Of a DNA stretch of 64,000 nt, positions 17,275-26,192 are shown piece by piece. The position numbers and the translations under genes are program-made. The stretch spans positions 1,178,001 to 1,242,000 of the forward strand of contig NZ_CP051488.1 of NCBI RefSeq assembly GCF_014490785.1. Reading direction: 5' to 3'. The stretch comes from Kosakonia sp. SMBL-WEM22 (GTDB lineage: Bacteria > Pseudomonadota > Gammaproteobacteria > Enterobacterales > Enterobacteriaceae). Within the stretch, counting starts at the first letter, position 1, and every line of letters starts with the position of its first letter. The notes below the pieces were generated by a model, which saw only the letters and a program-made list of their open reading frames with translations, was not told the origin of the DNA and searched no databases.

Positions 17275-19255
17275 TTGTCAGCCCTGCTTTGTTGATCTCA
17301 TCGAAATGCTGTTTTTCCAGTTTCTCGATTTCTGCAACCGGTACGTAGTAGTCCACGTCTTCGTCGAAGCTTTTCACAATCCAGCTAATGATGATGCCTG
17401 CGAAGCTGGCAATCGCCATCCACCAGATGTGCCAGATCATGGCAAAACCGAATACCGTTGCGAACGCGGCAATAACAATCCCGGCGCCGCTGTTTTTCGG
17501 CATATGAATCTCTTCATAGTGGGCTGGTTGCTTGTACGCTTCGCCTTTCTCTTTCATCTCCCAGAAAGCATCACGTTCGTGAATTTCCGGAACAACGGCA
17601 AAGTTATAGAACGGCGGAGGAGAGGAGGTTGCCCACTCCAGCGTACGGCCACCCCACGGGTCACCGGTCAGGTCGCGGTTCTGATCGCGGTCACGAATAG
17701 AGACGTAGATCTGAATCAGCAGACACAGGATACCCATTGCGATCAGCGCGGCACCACAAGCTGCAACAATCAGCATGCTATGGAACTGCGGGTCGATATG
17801 CTGGCTGAGACGACGGGTCATACCCATGAAGCCCAGTACGTACAGCGGCATAAACGCAACGAAGAAGCCGATAATCCAGAACCAGAAGGCGCGTTTACCC
17901 CAGGTTTCGTTCAGGGTGTAACCAAACGCTTTCGGCCACCAGTAGGTCATACCTGCGAAGCAACCAAATACCACGCCGCCGATGATGACGTTATGGAAGT
18001 GCGCAATCAGGAACAGGCTGTTGTGCAGTACGAAGTCTGCGCCCGGAACCGCCAGCAGCACACCGGTCATCCCACCTACGGAGAAGGTGACGATAAAGCC
18101 GATAGTCCACAGCATAGAGGAGTGGAATACGATACGGCCCTGGTACATGGTGAACAGCCAGTTGAAGATCTTCACCCCGGTCGGGATGGCGATAATCATC
18201 GTGGTAATACCGAAGAAGGCGTTTACGTTCGCGCCGGCACCCATGGTGAAGAAGTGGTGCAGCCAAACGATGAACGACAGGATGGTAATACACACGGTTG
18301 CCCACACCAGCGAGGTGTAGCCAAACAGGCGTTTACGCGAGAAGGTGGCGGTAATTTCGGAGAAGACCCCGAACACCGGCAGCACCAGAATGTACACTTC
18401 CGGGTGACCCCACGCCCAAATCAGGTTGATGTACATCATCATGTTGCCGCCCATATCGTTGGTAAAGAAATGGGTGCCCAGATAGCGATCCAGGGTAAGC
18501 AACGCGATAGTAACCGTCAGAATTGGGAACGAAGCGATAATCAGCACGTTCGCGCACAGAGAGGCCCAGGTGAAGACCGGCATTTTGAACATGGTCATGC
18601 CTGGCGCACGCATGCGCAGGATGGTCACGAAGAAGTTAATACCGGTCAGCGTCGTACCGATACCAGAGAGCTGGAGACTCCAGATCCAGTAATCGACCCC
18701 GACACCAGGGCTGTACTCTATTCCCGAAAGCGGCGGATAAGCCAGCCAACCTGTCTGTGCGAACTCACCGACGCCCAGAGAGATGTTAACCAGAATCACG
18801 CCCACAACCGTGAACCAGAAGCTCAGGTTGTTAAGGAACGGGAAGGCAACGTCGCGCGCGCCGATCTGCAGCGGAACCACCAGGTTCATCAGACCGATAA
18901 CAAACGGCATCGCCACGAAGAAGATCATAATCACGCCGTGGGCGGTGAAGATCTGATCGTAGTGGTGAGGCGGCAGGAAGCCCGCTTCGCCCATTGACGA
19001 AATCGCTTGTTGACTACGCATCATCACGGCGTCAGCAAAGCCGCGCAGCAGCATAACAACCGCTACGAGGACATACATGATGCCAAGACGTTTATGGTCA
19101 ACCGAGGTCAACCACTCATTCCATAGCCATTTCCACTTACCGAAGTAAGAGAGCAGGCCGACTACCGCCAGACCACCGACGGCAATCGCAGCGATCGTAA
19201 CCATGATAATCGGTTCATGGTACGGCACTGCATCCAGTGTAAGTTTTCCGAACAT
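17264..19255 (-). CDS. cyoB: CyoB, cytochrome bo ubiquinol oxidase subunit I
   Basis: 663 residues, as in E. coli, with fifteen predicted helices. Carries low-spin heme b, heme o3 and CuB: conserved HGVIMIF (heme ligand), WAWGHPEVYILVLP (CuB His and the cross-linked Tyr), and two adjacent His after FIVWLHHFFTMG (CuB). LIAHFHNVIIGG supplies the heme ligands in helix X. The enzyme oxidises ubiquinol, reduces oxygen to water and pumps protons. 16 bases after cyoA. Confidence 0.98.
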   Translation of the reverse strand: MFGKLTLDAVPYHEPIIMVTIAAIAVGGLAVVGLLSYFGKWKWLWNEWLTSVDHKRLGIMYVLVAVVMLLRGFADAVMMRSQQAISSMGEAGFLPPHHYDQIFTAHGVIMIFFVAMPFVIGLMNLVVPLQIGARDVAFPFLNNLSFWFTVVGVILVNISLGVGEFAQTGWLAYPPLSGIEYSPGVGVDYWIWSLQLSGIGTTLTGINFFVTILRMRAPGMTMFKMPVFTWASLCANVLIIASFPILTVTIALLTLDRYLGTHFFTNDMGGNMMMYINLIWAWGHPEVYILVLPVFGVFSEITATFSRKRLFGYTSLVWATVCITILSFIVWLHHFFTMGAGANVNAFFGITTMIIAIPTGVKIFNWLFTMYQGRIVFHSSMLWTIGFIVTFSVGGMTGVLLAVPGADFVLHNSLFLIAHFHNVIIGGVVFGCFAGMTYWWPKAFGYTLNETWGKRAFWFWIIGFFVAFMPLYVLGFMGMTRRLSQHIDPQFHSMLIVAACGAALIAMGILCLLIQIYVSIRDRDQNRDLTGDPWGGRTLEWATSSPPPFYNFAVVPEIHERDAFWEMKEKGEAYKQPAHYEEIHMPKNSGAGIVIAAFATVFGFAMIWHIWWMAIASFAGIIISWIVKSFDEDVDYYVPVAEIEKLEKQHFDEINKAGLTNGN

Positions 19256-19271
19256 CGTTTTCCTCGGCCCC

Positions 19272-20219
19272 TTAGTGAGAGGTTTCCGCGTGGCTCATGT
19301 CCATGCCTTCCATACCTTCGTGTGACTTGTGCTCACCTTCCGGTTGGGTCATGTCCATGCTCTTGCCGTGGCCCATAAATTTGTTAATGACATCTTTAAA
19401 CAAATCGGGTTTCACGCTGGAGAAGTATTCAACCTTGTTGTATTCGCTTGGTGCGGCAATTTTCTCGTACGTCGCCATATCAGGCACCGTAGTAGAAGAC
19501 TGTTTCGCTTTAGCGACCCACTGGTCAAATGCGGCGCGGTCCGGCGTTGCAATGGCTTTAAACTTCATGCCTGAGAAGCCCGGGCCGCTGTAGCTGGCAG
19601 AGATGCCATCATACGTACCTGCTTCGTTGGCAATCAGATGCAGTTTGGTCTGCATACCGGCCATCGCGTAGATCTGGCTGCCCAGACGCGGAATAAAGAA
19701 CGAGTTCATCACGGAGTTGGAAGTCACTTTGAATTCCACCGGAGTGTTCGCCGGGAAGGCGATTTCATTCACGGTAGCGATGCCCTGTTCCGGATAGATA
19801 AAGAACCATTTCCAGTCCATGGCGACCACTTCAATAGTAACCGGGCGCTCGTCATGTACCAGTGGTCTGCTCGGCTCGAGCGAGTGGGTGGTTTTCCACG
19901 TCAGCACGGCAAGGAACAGGATGATCAGAATCGGCACCGTCCAGACCACAGCTTCCACTTTATTGGAGTGTGACCAGTTCGGGCTATACTTCGCATCTTT
20001 ATTGCTCGCACGATACTTCCAGGCAAAACCTACGGCCATTAAGATGGCAGGCACCACGACAATCATCATCAGGCCAAAAGCCGTCAGGATGAGTGAGCGT
20101 TGCTCCATACCAATCTGTCCTTTGGGGTCAAGAAGCGCAGAATCGCAGCCACTGAGTAATACAGTGCCGGCGATTAAGGACATCCATCCCAAACTTTTAT
20201 TGTATTTCCTGAGTCTCAT
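19272..20219 (-). CDS. cyoA: CyoA, cytochrome bo ubiquinol oxidase subunit II
   Basis: 315 residues. A lipoprotein with lipobox LLSGC near residue 25, two membrane helices and a periplasmic cupredoxin-like domain that lacks the CuA cysteines, as expected for a quinol (not cytochrome c) oxidase. WKWFFIYPEQGIATVNE marks the cupredoxin region. The C-terminus is rich in Met and His. First gene of cyoABCDE. Confidence 0.97.
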   Translation of the reverse strand: MRLRKYNKSLGWMSLIAGTVLLSGCDSALLDPKGQIGMEQRSLILTAFGLMMIVVVPAILMAVGFAWKYRASNKDAKYSPNWSHSNKVEAVVWTVPILIILFLAVLTWKTTHSLEPSRPLVHDERPVTIEVVAMDWKWFFIYPEQGIATVNEIAFPANTPVEFKVTSNSVMNSFFIPRLGSQIYAMAGMQTKLHLIANEAGTYDGISASYSGPGFSGMKFKAIATPDRAAFDQWVAKAKQSSTTVPDMATYEKIAAPSEYNKVEYFSSVKPDLFKDVINKFMGHGKSMDMTQPEGEHKSHEGMEGMDMSHAETSH

Positions 20220-20400
20220 TTAACGACCTCAATTCCACGGGATCTGGTGGCGCTTAAAGTGTGCGGGCATTTTACGGAAAGGTTACGTTACTGTAAACAT
20301 GATTGGCTTTGTGTCAGTAAGGTGTTACTGGGTTCTGCCGCATATGTCACACAGAATGCAACAATCTGTAAAACCGGCGTTCGCACAGCCAGAGAGAGCG

Positions 20401-20429
20401 ATTATAACGAAAACCTGACATTACAATCT
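20401..20429 (-). promoter_or_regulatory. Candidate cyoA promoter
   Basis: A perfect TATAAT on the reverse strand (20401-20406), preceded 17 bases upstream by AGATTG (20424-20429). It leaves a leader of about 170 bases. In E. coli the cyo operon is repressed by ArcA and FNR under low oxygen; I cannot place those sites with confidence. Confidence 0.5.
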
Positions 20430-20602
20430 GCGTTGAGGGTAAATTGGTATAACCAATCATTCAAATAAACAAATAATTAACAATTACCCAGCAACTATTA
20501 AACATTATTGGAACGAATACGAAACCCAACAATTAATAACAGTGCTGAATCGTTATAGGATAGACCTTATTTTATAAGGCACAAATTAATTAAGATTTTT
20601 TA

Positions 20603-20635
20603 TTTTTTGTCCATTCAGGGCGAACGGACAAAAAA
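20603..20635. terminator. Symmetric terminator-like palindrome in the cyoA-ampG gap
   Basis: TTTTTTGTCC (20603-20612) and GGACAAAAAA (20626-20635) are exact inverted repeats, extended inward by TTC/GAA across one mismatch, with loop AGGGC. T runs flank the core on both strands, so it could end transcripts from either side, or be the end of an unannotated short RNA. Confidence 0.45.
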
Positions 20636-20717
20636 CAAAAATACGCCTGTTTAATGAACGAAATAATAACGGTGCTAAATTTATTTTTCTGCTTTTTTTA
20701 TTTTTATTATCTGATTT

Positions 20718-20747
20718 TAAAAGGGTTATTCTCTTAAAAATAACCCT
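20718..20747 (-). terminator. Probable ampG terminator
   Basis: Perfect 9-bp inverted repeat AGGGTTATT (20722-20730) and AATAACCCT (20739-20747), about 50 bases beyond the ampG stop. On the reverse strand it is followed by only three further T, so it is a weak AT-rich terminator. Confidence 0.5.
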
Positions 20748-20799
20748 AACTTACGCTATGTAAAATATATCGGCACCCGTTAGCGCCTCTTTCGCCCTA

Positions 20800-22275
20800 C
20801 TAAAGCAGGTCGGTTTTGCGCAGGGCCAGCAGATCCAGCGCCCCGCCAAAGAGGATGCCCGCTAAAGCCAGTAGAGCACCGCCCTCCAGCAGCAGGCTAT
20901 CGACAGACCACTGTGTAAGGCCGAGAGCATTGCTGGCCAGAACCAGCAGGCCGGCAGCAAGCAGCAGCGCGCCTGCGCCGAGGGTACGCAGCGCCAGCCG
21001 GTAAAGCGCCGTGAACTCGGTGCGTGGCATAAAGGCTTCCGTGCGCTGCGTATACTCTAGCGTGCGTTTGCACAGCAGCAGCAGCGCCAGCCCCGGGATC
21101 GCCGCAAAGATCGAAAAGAGATAGAAGGTCGGCCAGTCATAGCTGGCAACAAACCAGCCCGCCAGCGGTCCGACATAGACGCGGCCAACGGCAGATAGCG
21201 CCGAGAGCAACGCGAACTGCGTGGCGGAAAAGGCGCTGTTACAGAGCGTCATCAGCAGGGCGACAAATGCCGCTGTCCCCATGCCGCCGCAGAGGTTTTC
21301 GAAGAAGACCGCCGCGCCCATCGTCACAATGTCTTTATCAGTAATCGAGAGTAGCCAGTAACCGGCATTGGAGATCGCTTGTAACACTCCGAAGATCAGC
21401 AGGGCGCGGAACAGCGTTAAGCGCTGCATCAACACGCCGCCCCACAGGGCACCGATAATCGTCGCCACCAGCCCTAAGCTTTTATTCACCATCCCGACAT
21501 CGCCCGGGTCGAAACCGACGCCGCGAATCAGGAAGAGGGTGGTCAGGCTCATGGCAAAGGCGTCGCCGAGCTTATAAAGGACAATCAGCAGCAGGATCAG
21601 CCAGGCGTTGTTGCGCCCGAAGAAATCGCGCAGCGGCGCAACTACCGCTTCCTCAAGGGATCGCGGTGCGGGCAGCGTGCCCACCGGCTCCGGTGCGCGC
21701 AGCGTGGCGATAATACAGGGGATCATCAGTGCCGCCATCAGCCAGTACATCCCTTGCCAGCCCAGCCAGCGATCGGCCAGCCACAGAGCCAGGCCGCCGG
21801 AGATCAGCATCGCCAGGCGGTAACCGAGCACACTTATCGCCGCCCCCGCGCCGCGCTCTTCGGCGGAGAGCACATCTGTCTTCCATGCATCGAAAACAAT
21901 GTCCTGCGACGCGGAGCAAAAGGCGATAATCACCGCCAGCGCTGCCATCCAGCGTAAATCGCTGGCAGGCTCAAGAAAGCCCATCGCGGCAATGGCGATC
22001 AGGAGCGCAATCTGCGTCAACAGCAGCCAGCCGCGGCGGCGTCCCAAAAAGGAGGGGGTATAGCGATCCATCGCCGGTGACCAGAGAAACTTAAAGACGT
22101 AGGCCTGGCCGACCAATGAGAAGAAACCGATGGTTTTAACATCAATGTCTGCGACGGTTATCCAGGCTTGTAACGTGCCACTGGTGAGGGCGAGAGGCAA
22201 ACCGGATGCAAAGCCGAGCATCAGCAAAATCGCTGATTTGGGCTGCGTGAAAATGCGTAAGTAGTGACTGGACAT
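20800..22275 (-). CDS. ampG: AmpG, muropeptide permease
   Basis: Imports anhydromuropeptides from the periplasm for peptidoglycan recycling, and thereby feeds the signal that induces AmpC beta-lactamase where ampR/ampC exist. 491 residues, as in E. coli, with 12-14 membrane helices. Conserved segments are GFASGLPLALTSGTLQAW at the N-terminus, ASQDIVFDAW near residue 125, and ENLCGGMGTAAFVALLM. The C-terminal third (from about 410) is divergent from E. coli, as is usual. It lies 43 bases after yajG and is probably co-transcribed with it. Confidence 0.97.
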   Translation of the reverse strand: MSSHYLRIFTQPKSAILLMLGFASGLPLALTSGTLQAWITVADIDVKTIGFFSLVGQAYVFKFLWSPAMDRYTPSFLGRRRGWLLLTQIALLIAIAAMGFLEPASDLRWMAALAVIIAFCSASQDIVFDAWKTDVLSAEERGAGAAISVLGYRLAMLISGGLALWLADRWLGWQGMYWLMAALMIPCIIATLRAPEPVGTLPAPRSLEEAVVAPLRDFFGRNNAWLILLLIVLYKLGDAFAMSLTTLFLIRGVGFDPGDVGMVNKSLGLVATIIGALWGGVLMQRLTLFRALLIFGVLQAISNAGYWLLSITDKDIVTMGAAVFFENLCGGMGTAAFVALLMTLCNSAFSATQFALLSALSAVGRVYVGPLAGWFVASYDWPTFYLFSIFAAIPGLALLLLCKRTLEYTQRTEAFMPRTEFTALYRLALRTLGAGALLLAAGLLVLASNALGLTQWSVDSLLLEGGALLALAGILFGGALDLLALRKTDLL

Positions 22276-22318
22276 GGCGGCTCAGCTGGCCCGGCGGAAC
22301 CGGGCCAGTGCAGAGAGA

Positions 22319-22897
22319 TTAACGGGCGTTCTGCTTGATGAAATCGTGGATGGTGGTGTCCTGGGACATATCCGCGATGGTGTCGGTCAACACGCTGTTA
22401 ACCGCATTGGTGATCTTTTCGTTGGTCGCCTGGAAAGCGCCTTCCACGTTATAGCTGGCGCGGTAGTTTTTCGTCAGCTTGTTGCCATTGGCGGCGGTGG
22501 CGATGATAGCGATATCCGCTTTGGTGGCGATGTTGTAACGCACGTTGCCCTGAGAGACGTCAGCATAGAGCTGGTTAACGATGATCTGCAGGTTAACCAC
22601 GCCGTTCGGCCCAATCATGTAACCGCGGGCGGTCATCTGCTTCTCAAGCACTTCCTGCAGCAGGAAGCGCAGATCGCGCGATGCGGTGAGGGTGACAAGC
22701 TGGTTATCACGCGTGACTTTCGCCAGCGCCTGATCCGGACGCTGATCGGCACCGTTAATGCTGACGGTTACGCCCATCAGGCTCGGGTCTTGTTGCGGAA
22801 GAGTAATTTTCGGTGTGACGTCAAGGGTGGTCGGCGGTGTTGCGCAGCCAGCCAGCATAAATAAAGCAACTAACGGGAAGAGGAGTTTCTTAATCAT
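22319..22897 (-). CDS. yajG: YajG, lipoprotein of unknown function
   Basis: 192 residues. Lipoprotein signal with lipobox LAGC and cysteine at residue 18. The mature part (YajG/DUF domain) begins PPTTLDVTPKI and is conserved in enterobacteria. It probably shares a message with ampG, but its role is unknown. Divergent from bolA across 296 bases. TATGAT on the reverse strand (22941-22946) is a possible -10. Confidence 0.92.
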   Translation of the reverse strand: MIKKLLFPLVALFMLAGCATPPTTLDVTPKITLPQQDPSLMGVTVSINGADQRPDQALAKVTRDNQLVTLTASRDLRFLLQEVLEKQMTARGYMIGPNGVVNLQIIVNQLYADVSQGNVRYNIATKADIAIIATAANGNKLTKNYRASYNVEGAFQATNEKITNAVNSVLTDTIADMSQDTTIHDFIKQNAR

Positions 22898-23141
22898 GTT
22901 CAGGCTCTCAAGGCTCTAACTTCTGGGAAAAATTGTCGCCATCATAACATTGCCGTTGTTAAGAGGAAGTCCTCAACGCATGTAAATTCATCGTGTTGTG
23001 CTTTTTTTCATCGCACAGAACATCTTCAAACGCTATCCTCGCCCCAAATGGCTCAGTTTTCCTTTGAGATTGTGCCGTTGAGCGAAAAAGCGCGACGAAG
23101 GCTAAATTTTTGTTGTCTTATTGTAACGGAGACGGTAAAAG

Positions 23142-23150
23142 CGGCTAACA
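23142..23150 (+). promoter_or_regulatory. Gearbox-like -10 of bolA
   Basis: CGGCTAACA lies 43 bases before the bolA start. E. coli bolA is driven by a gearbox promoter with a CGGC-type -10 element, active in slow growth and stationary phase under RpoS. The -35 element is not clear by eye. Confidence 0.4.
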
Positions 23151-23193
23151 TTTAAAGGGATAGCTGGTATCTCAGCGTTGTCGGAGGCGTGCC

Positions 23194-23511
23194 ATGATGA
23201 TGCGTGATCAAATAGAATCAAAACTGAAGGCGGCATTTGAGCCTGTTTTCCTCGACGTTGTTGACGAAAGTTACCGTCACAACGTTCCTGCGGGTTCGGA
23301 AAGCCATTTCAAAGTGGTACTGGTGAGCGACTGCTTCACCGGTGAACGTTTCCTCAATCGCCACCGCATGATTTACGGAACCCTGGCAGATGAGCTGGCG
23401 ACGAAAATTCATGCGCTCGCGCTGCATACCTACACTCTGAAAGAGTGGGAAGGGCTCCAGGATACCCTGCTGACCTCGCCAGCCTGCCGCGGCGCAGGGA
23501 CTCTCGCCTAG
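23194..23511 (+). CDS. bolA: BolA, stress-responsive morphology regulator
   Basis: 105 residues, as in E. coli. BolA fold with the signature RFLNRHRMIYGTLADEL and the conserved HALALHTYT. BolA binds DNA, affects cell shape genes and biofilm, and pairs with the monothiol glutaredoxin GrxD through the Fe-S site that uses the conserved His. GGAGG lies 6 bases before the first of three ATG codons; the first matches the E. coli start. Confidence 0.96.
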   Translation: MMMRDQIESKLKAAFEPVFLDVVDESYRHNVPAGSESHFKVVLVSDCFTGERFLNRHRMIYGTLADELATKIHALALHTYTLKEWEGLQDTLLTSPACRGAGTLA

Positions 23512-23566
23512 AAAACCGGGTTGCAACAGGCTGAACTTTTCCAGTATGTTGCATGCAGTTAATGTG

Positions 23567-23594
23567 AAAACGGCCTGCGGGCCGTTTTGTTTTG
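23567..23594 (+). terminator. Rho-independent terminator of bolA
   Basis: AAAACGGCC (23567-23575), loop TGCG, GGCCGTTTT (23580-23588), then GTTTTG. A strong terminator. Confidence 0.85.
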
Positions 23595-23681
23595 TCTGAA
23601 ATTTGAGCGAGAAGCGCCCCTTTGTGAGCAAAATTGCTTCAGAAGTGTGAAAAATGACGCACCGTTGCGCTATTACCGTTC

Positions 23682-23710
23682 TCGACTCATATCTGCGATG
23701 CCGCTATAAT
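23682..23710 (+). promoter_or_regulatory. tig promoter
   Basis: Perfect TATAAT at 23705-23710 with TCGACT at 23682-23687 and a 17-base spacer. The transcript would have a leader of about 145 bases before tig; no riboswitch is evident in it. Confidence 0.6.
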
Positions 23711-23860
23711 GCGGCGTCTTATTTTTCGGAATGTCTTCGGGGTGATTCTGACGACAGGGAATGTATATCTGATTAGAGAGAGCATCCCGGTTCTGCAAAG
23801 CGAAAGGTTTGCTGCGCAGGGTAGAGTTGACCGAGCACTGTGATTTTTTGAGGTAACAAG

Positions 23861-25159
23861 ATGCAAGTTTCAGTTGAGACCACTCAGGGCCTTGGGCGCC
23901 GTGTAACGATTACAATCGCTGCTGACAGCATCGAGACCGCTGTGAAGAGCGAGCTGGTCAACGTAGCGAAGAAAGTACGTATTGACGGTTTCCGTAAGGG
24001 CAAAGTCCCGATGACCGTTGTTGCTCAGCGTTACGGCGCCTCTGTTCGCCAGGATGTGCTGGGCGACCTGATGAGCCGCAACTTCATCGACGCGATCATC
24101 CAGGAAAAAATCAACCCGGCTGGCGCACCGAACTATGTTCCGGGCGAATACAAACTGGGCGAAGACTTCACCTACTCTGTTGAATTCGAAGTCTATCCGG
24201 AAGTTGAACTGAAAGCGCTGGACACCATCGAAGTTGAAAAACCGATCGTTGAAGTGACTGACGCTGACGTTGACACCATGCTGGATACCCTGCGTAAGCA
24301 GCAGGCAGACTGGAAAGAGAAAGATGGCGCTGCAGACGCAGAAGACCGTGTAACTGTCGATTTCACCGGTTCTGTTGACGGTGAAGAGTTCGAAGGCGGC
24401 AAAGCGACCGATTTCGTACTGGCGATGGGTCAGGGTCGTATGATCCCGGGCTTTGAAGAGGGCATCAAAGGCCACAAAGCGGGCGAAGAGTTCACCATCG
24501 ACGTGACCTTCCCGGAAGAGTACCACGCGGAAAATCTGAAAGGTAAAGCGGCGAAATTCGTCATTAACCTGAAGAAAGTTGAAGAGCGTGAGCTGCCGGA
24601 ACTGACCGAAGAGTTCATCAAACGTTTCGGCGTTGAAGATGGTTCTATGGACGGTCTGCGCGCAGAAGTGCGTAAAAACATGGAGCGCGAGCTGAAAGGC
24701 GCCGTGCGTAACCGTGTTAAATCTCAGGCGATCGACGGTCTGGTTAACGCCAACAACATCGACGTACCGGCTGCACTGATCGACAGCGAAATCGACGTTC
24801 TGCGTCGCCAGGCTGCTCAGCGTTTCGGTGGCAACGAAAAACAGGCTCTGGAACTGCCGCGCGAGCTGTTCGAAGAGCAGGCTAAACGCCGCGTTGTCGT
24901 TGGTCTGCTGCTGGGCGAAGTGATTCGTACCCACGAGCTGAAAGCTGACGAAGAGCGCGTAAAAGGCCTGATCGAAGAGATGGCTTCTGCGTATGAAGAT
25001 CCGAAAGAAGTGATCGAGTTCTACAGCAAAAACAAAGAGCTGATGGACAACATGCGTAACGTCGCGCTGGAAGAACAAGCGGTTGAAGCGGTTCTGGAAA
25101 AAGCGAAAGTGACGGAGAAAGCAACCTCCTTCAGCGAGCTGATGAACCAACAGGCTTAA
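23861..25159 (+). CDS. tig: Tig, trigger factor ribosome-associated chaperone
   Basis: 432 residues, as in E. coli. N-terminal ribosome-binding domain with the signature GFRKGKVP (residues about 44-51) that docks at protein L23. FKBP-type peptidyl-prolyl isomerase domain at about 150-245 (VTVDFTGSVDGEEFEGG, GFEEGIKGHKAGEE). The C-terminal helical chaperone arms follow. It folds nascent chains at the tunnel exit. GAGGT precedes the ATG. It is followed by clpP and clpX as in E. coli. Confidence 0.98.
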   Translation: MQVSVETTQGLGRRVTITIAADSIETAVKSELVNVAKKVRIDGFRKGKVPMTVVAQRYGASVRQDVLGDLMSRNFIDAIIQEKINPAGAPNYVPGEYKLGEDFTYSVEFEVYPEVELKALDTIEVEKPIVEVTDADVDTMLDTLRKQQADWKEKDGAADAEDRVTVDFTGSVDGEEFEGGKATDFVLAMGQGRMIPGFEEGIKGHKAGEEFTIDVTFPEEYHAENLKGKAAKFVINLKKVEERELPELTEEFIKRFGVEDGSMDGLRAEVRKNMERELKGAVRNRVKSQAIDGLVNANNIDVPAALIDSEIDVLRRQAAQRFGGNEKQALELPRELFEEQAKRRVVVGLLLGEVIRTHELKADEERVKGLIEEMASAYEDPKEVIEFYSKNKELMDNMRNVALEEQAVEAVLEKAKVTEKATSFSELMNQQA

Positions 25160-25185
25160 TCGTTTTCTGCGATAGCTAAAAGTAA

Positions 25186-25224
25186 TAAGCCCGTCACCTG
25201 CTTGCTGGTGGCGGGCTTTTTTTA
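25186..25224 (+). terminator. Rho-independent terminator of tig
   Basis: AAGCCCGTCACC pairs with GGTGGCGGGCTT and runs into seven T (25217-25223). A strong terminator. Confidence 0.9.
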
Positions 25225-25295
25225 TCGCACTGGCTTTATCAGAACTGTGCTAAAAGCGTGTTTCAGGGTTAGCGTAACAGCAAAAGATTGTTATG

Positions 25296-25324
25296 CTTGA
25301 AAACATGCGTGGTCATCCCCACTA
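25296..25324 (+). promoter_or_regulatory. Sigma-32 (heat-shock) promoter of clpP-clpX
   Basis: CTTGAAA (25296-25302), 14-base spacer, then CCCCACTA (25317-25324), against the RpoH consensus CTTGAAA and CCCCATNT. clpP is a known RpoH target in E. coli. It lies about 120 bases before the clpP start. Confidence 0.75.
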
Positions 25325-25444
25325 AAGAGGGTGGCAGGAAAGACTCTGGCTGATAATCCGTCCGTGAGGGGTCGTAGTCAGACCTCTTTGACTCAAGTAC
25401 AATCAGTGCAGCAAGTTTGTTAATTTTTTATCCAGGAGACGGAA

Positions 25445-26068
25445 ATGTCATACAGCGGCGAACGAGACAACTTTGCACCCCATATGGCCCTGGTGCCAAT
25501 GGTAATTGAACAGACCTCCCGCGGTGAGCGCTCTTTCGATATCTACTCCCGTCTTCTCAAGGAACGCGTAATTTTCCTGACCGGTCAGGTCGAAGACCAT
25601 ATGGCCAACCTGATCGTGGCGCAAATGCTGTTTCTCGAAGCAGAGAACCCGGAAAAAGATATCTATCTCTACATTAACTCTCCGGGTGGCGTGATCACGG
25701 CAGGCATGTCTATCTATGACACCATGCAATTTATTAAACCGGACGTCAGCACCATCTGTATGGGCCAGGCAGCGTCAATGGGCGCATTTCTGCTGACGGC
25801 TGGCGCAAAAGGCAAGCGCTTCTGCCTGCCGAATTCACGCGTGATGATCCACCAGCCGCTGGGCGGCTATCAGGGTCAGGCGACGGATATCGAAATCCAC
25901 GCGCGTGAGATCCTGAAAGTGAAAGGGCGCATGAATGAACTTATGGCACATCACACGGGTCAATCTTTAGAACAAATTGAGCGCGATACCGAACGTGACC
26001 GCTTCCTTGCCGCGCAAGAAGCAGTTGATTACGGGTTGGTCGACTCGATTTTGACCCACCGTAACTAA
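25445..26068 (+). CDS. clpP: ClpP, ATP-dependent protease proteolytic subunit
   Basis: 207 residues. Serine protease that forms a double-heptamer barrel and works with ClpX or ClpA. Catalytic triad: Ser in GQAASMGAF (about 111), His in MIHQP (about 136), and Asp in the C-terminal third (about 185). The first 14 residues are the propeptide that E. coli removes. AGGAGA precedes the ATG. clpX starts 124 bases downstream on the same strand. Confidence 0.98.
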   Translation: MSYSGERDNFAPHMALVPMVIEQTSRGERSFDIYSRLLKERVIFLTGQVEDHMANLIVAQMLFLEAENPEKDIYLYINSPGGVITAGMSIYDTMQFIKPDVSTICMGQAASMGAFLLTAGAKGKRFCLPNSRVMIHQPLGGYQGQATDIEIHAREILKVKGRMNELMAHHTGQSLEQIERDTERDRFLAAQEAVDYGLVDSILTHRN

Positions 26069-26192
26069 TGCTCAGTCCGCATTGGCCGCTATACTTTCCA
26101 GTGCAAGCGGCGTAATGCCTGAGTAACGTTTTGCGCCTGGAATGGCATTTGCGTCGTCGTGTGGCGCAAAGAACAGAAAAGAGGTTTTACTC

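Larger units (their letters stand above)
20460..20770. other. AT-rich intergenic stretch without a gene
   Basis: This part of the 580-bp cyoA-ampG gap is strongly AT-rich with no convincing reading frame. It holds three inverted repeats: CCTTAT/ATAAGG around 20567-20581, a T-flanked palindrome at 20603-20635, and AGGGTTATT/AATAACCCT at 20722-20747. The last is probably the ampG terminator. A small RNA is possible but not shown. Confidence 0.5.

Noticed and set aside
17252..18997. 581-residue open reading frame antisense to cyoB
   Set aside because: It lies entirely over conserved cyoB and cyoC, and the residue mix (many H, Q, N, R) is the usual mirror of a membrane protein gene. No ribosome-binding site or family match.
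23870..25150. 426-residue open reading frame antisense to tig
   Set aside because: It mirrors trigger factor codon use, is rich in Phe/Val/Leu with no known domain, and has no start signals.
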